From Thermoplasmata archaeon (lineage in GTDB: Archaea; Thermoplasmatota; Thermoplasmata; Lutacidiplasmatales; UBA184): a stretch of 38,808 bases of DNA. Numbering within the stretch: the first letter of the stretch is position 1; each line of letters starts with the position of its first letter. Both the position numbers and the translations under genes were made by a program. This document shows positions 1-8,700 of this stretch, one piece after another. The notes under the pieces are model-generated. The model was not told the DNA's origin and made no database searches. It was given only the letters and a program-made list of their open reading frames with translations. The stretch lies in the NCBI GenBank assembly GCA_028864975.1, contig JAGWLG010000035.1, positions 1 through 38,808 of the forward strand. Reading direction: 5' to 3'.

Positions 1-1472
1 GAAGCGACGACGCTGAGCGGCGTGCCTCCGCCGCCCGAGACCGTGACCGGAGGCGCGTTCGCCGAGGCCGTATGGCCTGCGGAATCATTGACCGTGAGCG
101 TCGCGATGTAAGATCCCGCGGAGGCGTACGTGTGCGAGGGGTTCTGCGTCGTCCCGTGGGGCGTCCCGTCCCCGAAGTTCCAGAACCATGAGGAGTACGT
201 TCCGCTCCCCCCGGTGGCCCCACCCGTGCAACCCACCGAGAGGGGGGCGCTGCCGCTGGTCGGGGCGACCGTCGCGCTCGCCGCGAGCAGCGTACCCGAG
301 ACGGTGAAAGTGCAACCGCTCCCCGTGGACCCCGTCTTCCCTGCCGAGTCCGTCACCGTGAGCATCGGGTTGACCGTGCCTGCCGCGGTGTACTGGTGGT
401 TCACAGGATTGGTCGTACCCGTCCCACCATCCCCGAAGGTCCACGCGTAGGAGTAAGGGGGCGTCCCGCCGGAGACCGCCGCCGTGAAGTTGATGGTGTC
501 GCCCGTCGCGAAGGTCCCGCCGCACGTGAGAGCGCCGCCCGTGTTGAGGTCCTTCATCGCGTAGCTGACCGTGGGAGAAGTACCTCCGCCGCCGCTCCCG
601 AACACGAAGCCCGATTGAAGGTTCGACAGGGCCCCGTTGAACTGGTCCACGTCCGAGGAGCCGTTGATGCCGTTGACCGACCCGCTGCTCGAGTACTGCC
701 AGAAGTTCCACGTGGGCCAGACCCCGGTGTTCGGCGACCCGCTGGTGTAGTCCGCGATCCAGATCGGGTACATCGTGAGCCACGAGAGCATGCAGCTCCC
801 TGCTTCGGAGCTGTCCGTGTAGATGATCGGGTACACGTTGGTGTAGCCTTTCGTCGTGATGTAGGCGGTGACGGCGCTCAGCCACTGCCCGTCCCAGGAC
901 GAGAGCTGCTGGGCAGAGAGCGAACCGGAGCCATCCGCTGGGCACCCTTGCTCCTGGTCCAGCGCAGGGTAGACATAGCCCGAAGCGAAGTAAGCGCCCG
1001 CCACGCTCGTGAAGGTGTTGGCCTCGGTAGTCGCGTTGTCCGCGCTCGAGCAGGCCTGAACGTTCCCCGTGGGAAGCTCGGCGAAGTCGTACCCCGCGAT
1101 GTACACCCCTTTGGTCGGCGCCGTGTTCATGTTGTAGGTGAACGTCGAGTCGTCGCATCCGCTGCTCTCGCCCTCGGCAGCCTTCGTGAATGCGAACGTG
1201 TTCCCTGCCTGCGCAACATCCCACCAGTTGACCGAACCCTGGTAGTGCGAGGTGTCCACCCCGTTGAGCGTGGTCGCATGAACATGCGGGGAGTGGAGCA
1301 GCGCGGAGAGCGCGCTCGTGGGGTGGAAGGCGTGCGGAGCCGTCGACGGGGTAGCCCCTGGAGCGTGCGTCGGGAGAACCCCAAGGACAGCTACTGCGAC
1401 GGCGAGGAACAAGAGCGAGGTCCTGATCGATCTCGACCCACGAGGACATGCGGCTCGGGAGGCGTTGCTCAC
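1..1472 (-). CDS. Secreted GH25 lysozyme-type protein with PKD domains (3' end outside window)
   Basis: About 490 residues are visible; the reading frame is still open at base 1. The GTG start at 1472 gives a short basic N-terminus and a hydrophobic signal segment (about residues 18-40). A GH25 domain follows, with GVDTSHYQG (D73), the paired acids of ALDQEQG (D172, E174), WIADY and the closing VDQFNGAL block. The DxE pair is the GH25 catalytic signature. At least two PKD domains follow (SYAWTFGDG near residue 341, WFWNFGDG near 431). The same frame was checked at six places and is unbroken. An SD-like GGTGAT ends 7 nt before the GTG, and a weak TATA-like stretch (1494-1501) would also suit a leaderless start. 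The protein is a clear paralogue of the plus-strand gene at 4481. Known family role: muramidase cleaving bacterial peptidoglycan; an extracellular target is inferred. Confidence 0.9.
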   Translation of the reverse strand, partial: MSNASRAACPRGSRSIRTSLLFLAVAVAVLGVLPTHAPGATPSTAPHAFHPTSALSALLHSPHVHATTLNGVDTSHYQGSVNWWDVAQAGNTFAFTKAAEGESSGCDDSTFTYNMNTAPTKGVYIAGYDFAELPTGNVQACSSADNATTEANTFTSVAGAYFASGYVYPALDQEQGCPADGSGSLSAQQLSSWDGQWLSAVTAYITTKGYTNVYPIIYTDSSEAGSCMLSWLTMYPIWIADYTSGSPNTGVWPTWNFWQYSSSGSVNGINGSSDVDQFNGALSNLQSGFVFGSGGGGTSPTVSYAMKDLNTGGALTCGGTFATGDTINFTAAVSGGTPPYSYAWTFGDGGTGTTNPVNHQYTAAGTVNPMLTVTDSAGKTGSTGSGCTFTVSGTLLAASATVAPTSGSAPLSVGCTGGATGGSGTYSSWFWNFGDGTPHGTTQNPSHTYASAGSYIATLTVNDSAGHTASANAPPVTVSGGGGTPLSVVA

Positions 1473-1541
1473 GGTCCTATCACCGCTCGCGACCGCTTTT
1501 CAACCCTTCGCGAAGCGCAACGCTGACGGGAGAGGGTGCGT

Positions 1542-4256
1542 CTAGGGTGGCCCGGGCTGCAAAGGTGGGGCGTCGGCCCAATCCGGGCCGGCGGGTCCGG
1601 GCCCTGGGACGTATTCGGGCCCGAATGCCGTGACATTCGGAGGGGGTCGGTGACGCCGGCGGTGAACGGCGACGACCGCCAGGATGGCCACCGCGGCGAT
1701 GCCGAGCGCCAAGAGCCCCAACAGCAAGGGATTCCCGGTCAGCCAGGAGAGGAACCCGCTGTTCGGGGGGGTCGTGGGGGCGGACGTGGATGAGCGCGCA
1801 CGAGGCGAGAGGGAGAAATTGAGACTGAGGAGCGTACCGCCCGCGAGCGTGCAGGTCTGCTCAGAAGAGCGATAGCCAGGGTCGCTCACGTTGACGACGT
1901 AGCTACCGGATCCCAGCGGGAACCGGAAGGAGCCGTTCGTCGGGGTGAGCACCGACGCCACGGGGTGTCCGTCCGAGGCTGCCTTGACCGCGACGGTGGC
2001 GCCTCCGAGCAAGAGACCTGAGCTCGCATTGCGGACCCAGCCGTCCAGCACCCCGCCCGTCGGGGTCACCACGGAGACGACCACCGAGGCGGAGGTCGCC
2101 GACTGCCCCGAGGAATCGGTCACCTTGACGGTGGGGGTGTAGGTACCCGTGACCGCGTAGGGATGGGTGGTCGTCGGCCCCGTGGTGGTCGTGCTGCCGC
2201 CGTCCCCGAAGGTCCAGGCGTACGAGACGTACGAACCTGAGCCCCCTGAGGGGGATCCGGTAAAGGCCACGGGGGCACCTACGCTGACGGTGCTAGGGAC
2301 CGCCGACAAGGTTACGGCCAGGGAGCCGCCACCGTTCCCGAGGGGCCACACCGCGATGGGGACGGGGGTCGAGGTGGCAGTGGCTCCTGAGGAGTCCGTT
2401 ACGGTAACGGAGGCGTTGTAGTGCCCCACGACCGTGTAGGTGTGGGACGCAGGGTTCCCGGAACCGCTGGCGCCATCTCCGAAGCTCCAGGTGAAGGGGC
2501 CGTAGCTTCCCACGCCCCCGGAGGGGCTGGCCCGGAAGGTCACGGCGAGCGAAACGTGTCCGCTGGAGACGTTCGAGCTGGCCTGGACGGCGAGCGCCGG
2601 GGACACGACGATGGAGGGCGCGGAGGTGGTGAACGAGCCCCCAGCGCTGTCGTTGACGGTGAGCGTCGGCGTGAAGGTGCCGACCGTGGCGTAGGTGTGC
2701 GAGGCGTTTCGCCCGCTCCCGTGGGTCGTCCCATCTCCGAAGTTCCAGAACCATGTGTAGGGGGCTTGGCCACCGGAGGCCGCACCGGCCAGCGTGACCG
2801 CAAGGGGGACGACGCCGCTCGTCGGGGTCGCGCTGGCCGTGGCGGAGAGGGAGGCTCCACCGTTGAACTGGACCTGGAAGAACGCGTAGGTCCCTGGGTA
2901 GCCGCTCTGGTAGGCGCCGACGCTCCCACTGGGGTCGGAAGCCAGTTCGAAGAAGACCTCGTCGGCGGGTCCCTTCGTGGGGGGTCCCAAGGTGAGCGTC
3001 GCGTTCGTCGCGGGCAGGACCCAGGAGGAGACGATGGTGCTGTTCGAGGTGCTGTAGTTCCCCTCGAAGATGTGGTAGTGCGAGGGGTTGAACGACACTT
3101 CCTGCGTGATGTCGACCGACATGATCGAGGCGCCCGCGTTCACGGCCGAGTCCTCGTAGCCCTGCTCATCCGTACCGAGCGTGAAGAGCTCGAGATCCCC
3201 CCCTGAGGTGGTGGGCACTTCGTTGGTGTTCAACCCCCAGCTCCCGGGCGCGTACGTCTGGCTCGTGGAGCCGTTGCCCGCCCCGTTGTAGACGAAGTCG
3301 TGGACCGCGGTCCACAGATGGGCGTTGTCGAGCGATGCGGCGGAGTCGTCCAGCGCCCACCAGGCGGTGTTTGTGACCCCCGCCGCCGCGACCTGAGAGA
3401 ACTCCTGGACCATCTGGGCGTCGGTGCAACCGCTCTCGGGGTCCATGCCCTCTCCCAGATGGGCGAGGGGAAAGTTCGCGACATCGCTCGAGAGCGTCGA
3501 CTGGAACCCGGGCGGACACTGGTAGTTCATGTCGAAGAAGATGTCCCCCGTGGTTGCCGCGAGCGCCGGCAGGTTCCAGAAGTTCGAGTCCCAGTAGGCG
3601 AAGTCGAGGGTGACGATGAGCCCCTTCGCATGGCTCTGGTTGGAGAACTGGTCGACGAAGTGGGCTAGGTGGTACCCATCCGCGGGGGTCGTGGTCCCCG
3701 GTGCGCAGCTCGTGTCCGGCTCCCAGTCGATGTTGTACCCTCCATAGCCGTAGGTCTGGGCGTAGGTGAGGGCCTGGGAGATGAACGTCGTCCAGCCGGA
3801 GGGCGCGCCTAGGAAGCTCTGGAGCGTGGCGATGGTGCAGGTCGTCACCATCGGGAGGGGCGTCATTCCCCAAGCCTTCACGACCGCCGTGGGATCGTTG
3901 GAGGTTCCCTCGTACCCGCGGGAGCAGAACCAGTTCCCGCACGAGGTGCTGAGCGTGTACATCTCGTAGGAGAGCTGGGTCATGTTCGTGTGGTAGGGCT
4001 GATACTCCGACTGGAACGCACTGGCGCTCCCGGACCACGTGCAGAACTGGCAGACCCATGGCATGAAGTTCCCCGTGACCGTGAGCCCCGAGGCGTGGAA
4101 GCTCGGAGCGGAGGCCTTGGAAGGGAGAGCGGAAGGGATGGCAGTGGGTCCTGCCCGAGGGATGCTGGCGCGTCCCGGGGATCCCGCGCCTACGACAGAT
4201 GGGACCGTGCCGGTGAGCAACAGACCGATCGCCAGGACAGCGACGCTGAGCCTCAT
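1542..4256 (-). CDS. Secreted, membrane-anchored GH18-like glycosidase with three PKD domains
   Basis: 904 residues. Order: signal peptide (1-24); TIM-barrel-like catalytic region (about 55-330); a beta-rich region (335-470); three PKD domains with FGDG motifs (about 471-553, 556-637, 645-731); a carboxypeptidase-regulatory-like domain (735-818); one membrane helix (840-864); and a basic then proline-rich cytoplasmic tail. The segment GGYNIDWEP carries D177 and E179 at the place of the GH18 DGxDxDxE motif, but the first two acidic positions are G and N. FDMNYQC resembles the later GH18 DxxY strand. Start choice: ATG 4256 gives a classical signal peptide. An in-frame ATG at 4418 lies about 30 nt from the only AT-rich element (4448-4453) and would add 54 residues. 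Family-level substrate would be chitin or another beta-1,4 amino-sugar polymer; the actual substrate is unknown. Confidence 0.85.
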   Translation of the reverse strand: MRLSVAVLAIGLLLTGTVPSVVGAGSPGRASIPRAGPTAIPSALPSKASAPSFHASGLTVTGNFMPWVCQFCTWSGSASAFQSEYQPYHTNMTQLSYEMYTLSTSCGNWFCSRGYEGTSNDPTAVVKAWGMTPLPMVTTCTIATLQSFLGAPSGWTTFISQALTYAQTYGYGGYNIDWEPDTSCAPGTTTPADGYHLAHFVDQFSNQSHAKGLIVTLDFAYWDSNFWNLPALAATTGDIFFDMNYQCPPGFQSTLSSDVANFPLAHLGEGMDPESGCTDAQMVQEFSQVAAAGVTNTAWWALDDSAASLDNAHLWTAVHDFVYNGAGNGSTSQTYAPGSWGLNTNEVPTTSGGDLELFTLGTDEQGYEDSAVNAGASIMSVDITQEVSFNPSHYHIFEGNYSTSNSTIVSSWVLPATNATLTLGPPTKGPADEVFFELASDPSGSVGAYQSGYPGTYAFFQVQFNGGASLSATASATPTSGVVPLAVTLAGAASGGQAPYTWFWNFGDGTTHGSGRNASHTYATVGTFTPTLTVNDSAGGSFTTSAPSIVVSPALAVQASSNVSSGHVSLAVTFRASPSGGVGSYGPFTWSFGDGASGSGNPASHTYTVVGHYNASVTVTDSSGATATSTPVPIAVWPLGNGGGSLAVTLSAVPSTVSVGAPVAFTGSPSGGSGSYVSYAWTFGDGGSTTTTGPTTTHPYAVTGTYTPTVKVTDSSGQSATSASVVVSVVTPTGGVLDGWVRNASSGLLLGGATVAVKAASDGHPVASVLTPTNGSFRFPLGSGSYVVNVSDPGYRSSEQTCTLAGGTLLSLNFSLSPRARSSTSAPTTPPNSGFLSWLTGNPLLLGLLALGIAAVAILAVVAVHRRRHRPPPNVTAFGPEYVPGPGPAGPDWADAPPLQPGPP

Positions 4257-4447
4257 CCCCCAGACCGCGGTGGGCCAGGCGTGGGCTCCGAGAAGGGGGC
4301 CTCGCGCGAGAGAGACCACGAGCGCTGGACCGAGCCTGGCTCCATAACGGTATCTCGGGAAGGAACCGCGGCTTCCCCTCGGTACCACCAGGGGACCGGA
4401 AGGTCCGGATTCCGTCATTCTGTCGTTCCGTCTTGGACGACAGAAGG

Positions 4448-4453
4448 TTTTTT
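4448..4453. promoter_or_regulatory. AT-rich core between divergent surface-glycosidase genes
   Basis: A run of six T is the only AT-rich element in the 224-bp gap between the GH18-like and GH25 genes. It lies about 30 nt from ATG 4481 on the plus strand and about 32 nt from an in-frame ATG at 4418 on the minus strand. It could act as a weak shared TATA element, but a T run is not a good TATA box. The rest of the gap shows nothing recognisable. Confidence 0.35.
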
Positions 4454-4480
4454 CGTAGGGCGCTCCAAAGTAGACCTCGG

Positions 4481-7240
4481 ATGGTCCGTCTCCGAGCTTC
4501 CACGGGACCCAGACCGACATCCGCTCATGTTCCAGCCACTTGGGCCACCTGGGCCTTCCTCCTGTTGCTCGTCTCACTACCGGGGCCCACCTTCGGGGAC
4601 GCATCGGCGGCCCCGCTCCCGTCCGCCCCGGCCCAAGGTCTCGCCACCCTGGCCCACTCCACTCCCGGGGTGCCATCGGTGGCGTCCACGACCCCTCACA
4701 CCCCTCAGTCAACGCTGAGCGGGGTCGATGTCTCGGTCTACCAGGGCTCGGGCGTCAACTGGGGGTCCGTCCACGGCGCCGGGAACTCCTTCGCCTTCGC
4801 CCGGGCCGTCGCTTACTACGGCCACAACGACCCGGATTTCTCGACGAACATGGTGAACGGAAAGGCGGCCGGGATGTACATGGGAGCCTACGACTTCGTC
4901 TACCCCGCCTCGGAGAGCGCGACGGGGGACGCGGACTACTTCAACGGGGTGATCACTCCCTACGTGGCCAACGGCTACATGTACCCGGCCCTCGACCTCG
5001 AGTCGGATTGCACGGCTTCGGGCGGGAGTCTGTCGGCCTCGCAGATCACGGCCTGGGTCAATGCTTGGGGGCTCCAACTGGAGAAGGACCTGGGCTCCGA
5101 CGGGTTCGCGGGGGTGAAGCCCACCGTCTACATGAACGGGAACTACGCGAGCAACTGTATCGTCTCCTCCTCCTGGGACAAGTGGCCGCTCTGGATCGCC
5201 GGCTACTGGAGCCCATGCGCGACCTCTCCGGGACCGAACACAGGGAGCATCGGTCCCTACTCCTACTGGCAGTGGTGCAGTTCGGGTAGCACGGGAGGCA
5301 TCTCCCCCGTGGACCAGGACATCTTCGCTGGGAGCCTCTCGCAGCTACAATCGGGGTTCGTCTTTGGCGGAGGAGCCCCAACGGCAAACTACGCGATGAA
5401 GGACCAGACGACGAACTCGGCGCTCTTTTGCGGTGGAACCTTTGCCGCGGGGGATACCATCCAGTTCACGGCGTCGGCTTCCGGTGGGACGGCGCCCTAC
5501 ACCTATGCCTGGGACTTCGGGGACGGGAAGACTGGGAGCGGGAACCCCGTTACCCACGTGTATACGGCCCCAGGGACCATCGACGCTATACTGACGGTCA
5601 CCGATGCGGGCGGGAAGACCGGGACCAGCGGCGCCGGTTGCCCCTTCACGGTGACCGGGACGGTTCGGCCAGCGCTCGCCGCGCTGCTCGCGGCCACTCC
5701 CAGCTCGGTGTTCTCCGGGAACACCACGGCCCTCCAGGTCACCGTGAGCTCCTCGTCCGCCCCGGTGGCCGGAGCGGTCGTGGCCTTCGCCGCGTCCCCC
5801 ACGGGGGGGACGTTCTCGTCGGCCACCGCCACGACGAACGCCCTGGGAGAAGCCTTCACGAACTACACCAGCGGTTCGGTCTCCTCTGTCACCACCGTCT
5901 CGCTCAACAGCTACAGCACCCGAACCGGCTACACGCCAACGAACGCCTCGACCTCCCTGACCGTCAACCCGCGACCGCTCACGGTCCAGGTCGCCCCGGT
6001 CAACCTGACGACCTTCGGCGGGCAGCCCCATGCCCTCTCGGTGAACGTCTCGTCCTGGGGCGCCGTGCTCCCCGGGTGCGCCCTCACGTTCTCCGATGGC
6101 GGCGCAGGAGGATCTTTCTCTCCGGCGACCGCGACGAGCGGGAGCCTCGGCAACGCCAGCGTGACCTATACTCCGCCGAAGACCGCCTCGGGGACGAATG
6201 TCACCCTCATGGTGAGCGGTACGGAGTCGGGATACACGACCGTCACGGGGACTTCCATCTGGCACGTCCAACCGGCGACCCTTTCGCTGAACCTCACGCC
6301 GCTCCAAGGCGCCATCGACGCGGGCGGATACCTGGGTGTGAGGGCGACCGTAACGTTCCCATCGCTCTCGGGTGGCGGCGCGCGAACCCCGGTCGAGGGC
6401 GCTCTGGTCGTGTTCTCCTTGGCCCCATCGACCGGCGGGCATCTCAACGTCGGCGCCGGCGGCACCGGGCCGAACGGCTCCTTCGTGGTCCAGGTAGCAG
6501 ACACCCAGCCCGGGGGGACCTTCCTGACGCTGGACGGGACAGCGAACTACACGGGTGCGTTCAATTCTACCGCGTCCGTGCGGATCCCCGTCGTCGCCGC
6601 ACCCCTCGTTCCCCTCGCGACACTTTCGGCGACGGCCACGACGATGGACGCGGGGCAGACCCTCGCGCTGGTGGTCCGCGTGACCGCGACGCAAGAAGGG
6701 GCTGCGGTCTCTCCCGATGGCGTCCAGGTGAGCTTCTCTTCCAGCGCGGGGGGGAGCTTCGTCCCCACGGTCGTCACGATCAGCGGTGCGGGTAGCACGG
6801 CCTATCTCCACGCGAACTACTCGGCCCCCGCGTCCGTTCCCTCCGGGGGACTGTTGGTCACCCTGAGCGTGCTGGCCGAGGCGACGGCGGGACATACCTC
6901 GGTGAGCAATCTTTCCGTGATGGTCTTCCACCCGAGCGGCGGTGGGATCCTTTCCTTTGCCTTCCAGGGCTACGGCCTGCTCCTCTGGGTGGGCGTCGCC
7001 GCGGTGGCGGCCGTTCTGGTCGCGCTCATCCTGCGACGGCGCCGGCGCCGCCCTCACCTCCCCTCGACGGAGCCCGCGGCCCCGTCGGAGACCCCAGCCG
7101 AGCCCTCTGTGGAAGAGGTCGCCCCTGGTCCGCCAGCGGGCGCCACCTCCGCCGCCGACCCCACGGCCGACCCCACGCCTCTCAGCGCCCCGTCCCCCGG
7201 GACCCCCGCGCCAGAGCCATGGCCGGACATCCCGGAATAG
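4481..7240 (+). CDS. Surface-anchored GH25 lysozyme-type protein with PKD and Ig-like repeats
   Basis: 919 residues from ATG 4481; an in-frame TTG at 4433 would add 16. A signal segment (about 20-40) is followed by a GH25 domain (about 81-295) with GVDVSVYQG (D83), YPALDLES (D172, E174), WIAGYW, YWQW and VDQDIFAG, all typical of the family. A PKD domain (about 315-393, YAWDFGDG) follows. Several Ig-like/invasin-like repeats run to about 815, then one membrane helix (about 829-851), six arginines and a Pro/Ala/Glu-rich cytoplasmic tail. The catalytic domain would face outward, tethered on a long stalk. It is paralogous to the partial gene at 1-1472 through the GH25-PKD junction (shared FVFG, YAMKD and CGGTFA blocks). 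It is the only plus-strand member of the cluster. Muramidase activity follows from the family; action on bacterial cell walls is inferred because archaea lack murein. Confidence 0.92.
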   Translation: MVRLRASTGPRPTSAHVPATWATWAFLLLLVSLPGPTFGDASAAPLPSAPAQGLATLAHSTPGVPSVASTTPHTPQSTLSGVDVSVYQGSGVNWGSVHGAGNSFAFARAVAYYGHNDPDFSTNMVNGKAAGMYMGAYDFVYPASESATGDADYFNGVITPYVANGYMYPALDLESDCTASGGSLSASQITAWVNAWGLQLEKDLGSDGFAGVKPTVYMNGNYASNCIVSSSWDKWPLWIAGYWSPCATSPGPNTGSIGPYSYWQWCSSGSTGGISPVDQDIFAGSLSQLQSGFVFGGGAPTANYAMKDQTTNSALFCGGTFAAGDTIQFTASASGGTAPYTYAWDFGDGKTGSGNPVTHVYTAPGTIDAILTVTDAGGKTGTSGAGCPFTVTGTVRPALAALLAATPSSVFSGNTTALQVTVSSSSAPVAGAVVAFAASPTGGTFSSATATTNALGEAFTNYTSGSVSSVTTVSLNSYSTRTGYTPTNASTSLTVNPRPLTVQVAPVNLTTFGGQPHALSVNVSSWGAVLPGCALTFSDGGAGGSFSPATATSGSLGNASVTYTPPKTASGTNVTLMVSGTESGYTTVTGTSIWHVQPATLSLNLTPLQGAIDAGGYLGVRATVTFPSLSGGGARTPVEGALVVFSLAPSTGGHLNVGAGGTGPNGSFVVQVADTQPGGTFLTLDGTANYTGAFNSTASVRIPVVAAPLVPLATLSATATTMDAGQTLALVVRVTATQEGAAVSPDGVQVSFSSSAGGSFVPTVVTISGAGSTAYLHANYSAPASVPSGGLLVTLSVLAEATAGHTSVSNLSVMVFHPSGGGILSFAFQGYGLLLWVGVAAVAAVLVALILRRRRRRPHLPSTEPAAPSETPAEPSVEEVAPGPPAGATSAADPTADPTPLSAPSPGTPAPEPWPDIPE

Positions 7241-7280
7241 GCGGGACGTCCGCTCCTCAGGATACTTAGGTCGCCTAACC

Positions 7281-7286
7281 TTATTT
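7281..7286 (+). promoter_or_regulatory. TATA-like element of the HExxH gene
   Basis: TTATTT in a GC-rich setting, centred about 29 nt before ATG 7313, which is the spacing expected for a leaderless or near-leaderless archaeal transcript. Confidence 0.5.
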
Positions 7287-7312
7287 GTCAGGAACTGCTG
7301 TACCTTCTCACC

Positions 7313-7894
7313 ATGCCGTTCATCGCGGGCATCCAACCGAGCTCGGAGCGTTCCCGCAGGGCGGTGCCCACCCGAGAGCGGAGCTCCTCTGCCCCGGCGG
7401 CTCCGGCCCCGGGGCTCAAGGATGAGCTCTCCAACGCCGAGGGCCTCGACCAGATCTTCCGTGTGGTGCGGCGTGCCGTTCGCTCCGTCCTGGGGCGAGA
7501 GCGCACGGGGCTCGGGCTGGCGATGTCGGACCTTCCCCCTGGCCTGGGTGCGTACTGGCCCGTCACGGGCAATCTGATCGTGATGAACGAGGGGCTCCTC
7601 GCGACGATGCGGACGATGGCCAGCTCGCCGCTCGAGTTCAATTCCTTCGTCTACGTGATCCTCACCCACGAATACCTCCATGCGCTGGGCTACTGGGGGG
7701 AGGATGCGGTCCGCACGGTGACCGCCCGGGTCACCCGGGAGAGCTTCGGGGCCGACCACCCGGCGACCAAGATGGCCGAGGGGGACCTCTGGCAGCGCTT
7801 CCCCTTCCTCCGGTTCGCTCCCGGGGGAAGGGGCAGCCGGCTCCGAATGGTCAAGGGTTTCGACACCGACACCACGTCGGCCTACATTCGCTGA
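7313..7894 (+). CDS. Small HExxH-motif protein, putative metallopeptidase
   Basis: 193 residues with no signal peptide or membrane helix, so probably cytoplasmic. The first 35 residues are polar and probably disordered. The centre holds ILTHEYLHALGYWGED with H119, E120 and H123, the zinc-binding and catalytic HExxH signature of zincins. Acidic residues E130/D131 just after could supply a third ligand. The metzincin third histidine (HExxHxxGxxH) is absent, with G at that place. A preceding helix and a strand with NLIVMNEGLL look like the usual zincin core. The ATG at 7313 is supported by a TATA-like element about 29 nt upstream. The gene follows the GH25 gene in the same direction after 72 bp but seems to have its own promoter. 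I do not recognise a named family; the substrate is unknown. Confidence 0.75.
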   Translation: MPFIAGIQPSSERSRRAVPTRERSSSAPAAPAPGLKDELSNAEGLDQIFRVVRRAVRSVLGRERTGLGLAMSDLPPGLGAYWPVTGNLIVMNEGLLATMRTMASSPLEFNSFVYVILTHEYLHALGYWGEDAVRTVTARVTRESFGADHPATKMAEGDLWQRFPFLRFAPGGRGSRLRMVKGFDTDTTSAYIR

Positions 7895-7933
7895 GCTCGG
7901 CGGCCGGCCCTCGTCGAAGGCGGCGTTGGGGCG

Positions 7934-8230
7934 CTAACTGAAGCCGGGAAGGTTCTTCACGTCCTTGCCGGAGGAGGGCTTGAGCGGCGCCCTCCTGAGT
8001 TCCTTGGGGCAGGAGACGATGCGGAGGAACGTGGGCGAGATGGCGACGTACTGAGGCAGGCCCGTCACGGGGTCGTTCCCGACGCGAAAGACCTGGTTGA
8101 TCTCGACGCGGATCTCGACCACGCTACCGTCCTTGAGCTTCAGGCGCACCCGGTTCTCACCGCTCTCGACGGTGAAGTCGACCAGCTCGGCGTTCGAGAG
8201 GTCCGGAGGACCCCCAGGTCCCATCATCAT
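7934..8230 (-). CDS. Conserved-looking 98-residue protein at the end of the ribosomal operon, function unknown
   Basis: A small beta-rich protein beginning with three ATG codons, so the start could be 8230, 8227 or 8224. It reads as alternating strands (VRLKLKDGSVVEIRVEIN, QVFRVGNDPVTGLPQYVAIS) and a basic C-terminal tail, with no membrane segment. Its first ATG overlaps the stop of rpl11 (ATGA), so translation is probably coupled and it is likely the last cistron of the ftsZ-secE-spt5-rpl11 unit. The position suggests a link to translation or transcription, but nothing in the sequence proves that. I recognise no family. Confidence 0.8.
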   Translation of the reverse strand: MMMGPGGPPDLSNAELVDFTVESGENRVRLKLKDGSVVEIRVEINQVFRVGNDPVTGLPQYVAISPTFLRIVSCPKELRRAPLKPSSGKDVKNLPGFS

Positions 8231-8700
8231 GTGGCGTTCCCGGAGGCTTTGCCTTTGCGCTCCTTGAGGACCTCACGAGGGTCGCGGTCGTCGACGGTGA
8301 CCCCCATGGAGACGCACGTCCCGATGACCTGGTTCATCCGCTCCTCCTCCGAGCTCCCGAAGAGGTCCTCCTTCTTCATCTCGGCGATCTTGCGGACCTG
8401 CTGCATCGAGACGTTCCCCACGTTCTCGGTCTTCGCCTTGCCGCTGCCCTTCTCCTTCTTCACCTCGGCCAGCAGGAGCGCGGCGGTGCCGGGCCGGCCC
8501 ACCTCTATGGTGAAGCTCTTGTCCGAGCGCACCCGGATGGCGCACGGGACCTTCATCCCGTTGTACATCTTCGTCTTCTCGTTGATCTCGGCCACGACCT
8601 TTCCGACATTGATCCCCAGAGGACCCAGCGCGCTCCCGAGCGTTGCCCCGGGGGCCGCCTTGCCGCCCTCGACGAGGACGCTCACGACCTGATCAGCCAC
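8227..8700 (-). CDS. rpl11: Large-subunit ribosomal protein L11 (uL11)
   Basis: 157 residues, the usual archaeal length. The N-terminal domain has VEGGKAAPGATLGSALGPLGIN, the proline/glycine-rich motif typical of L11, and the C-terminal rRNA-binding domain includes the VGTCVSMGV-like segment (IGTCVSMGVTVD). It binds the GTPase-associated centre of 23S rRNA and helps recruit elongation factors. The start is GTG at 8700, with GGGAGG about 8 nt upstream. It overlaps the end of spt5 by 8 bp and the start of the downstream 98-residue gene by 4 bp. The order secE-spt5-rpl11 is a standard archaeal arrangement. Confidence 0.97.
   Translation of the reverse strand: MADQVVSVLVEGGKAAPGATLGSALGPLGINVGKVVAEINEKTKMYNGMKVPCAIRVRSDKSFTIEVGRPGTAALLLAEVKKEKGSGKAKTENVGNVSMQQVRKIAEMKKEDLFGSSEEERMNQVIGTCVSMGVTVDDRDPREVLKERKGKASGNAT

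Noticed and set aside
85..1449. A long open frame on the minus strand rich in Arg, Gly and His
   Set aside because: It is the wrong frame over the GH25 gene; the frame beginning at GTG 1472 gives a signal peptide, GH25 motifs and PKD repeats.
1506..1515. Palindrome CTTCGCGAAG between the GH18-like and first GH25 genes
   Set aside because: Ten-base GC-rich palindromes are expected by chance here, and it has no T-run or promoter relation.
5345..7759. An 804-codon open frame antisense to the GH25 gene
   Set aside because: Arg/Gly-rich composition without domains, typical of a shadow frame in GC-rich DNA; the plus-strand frame has clear domains.
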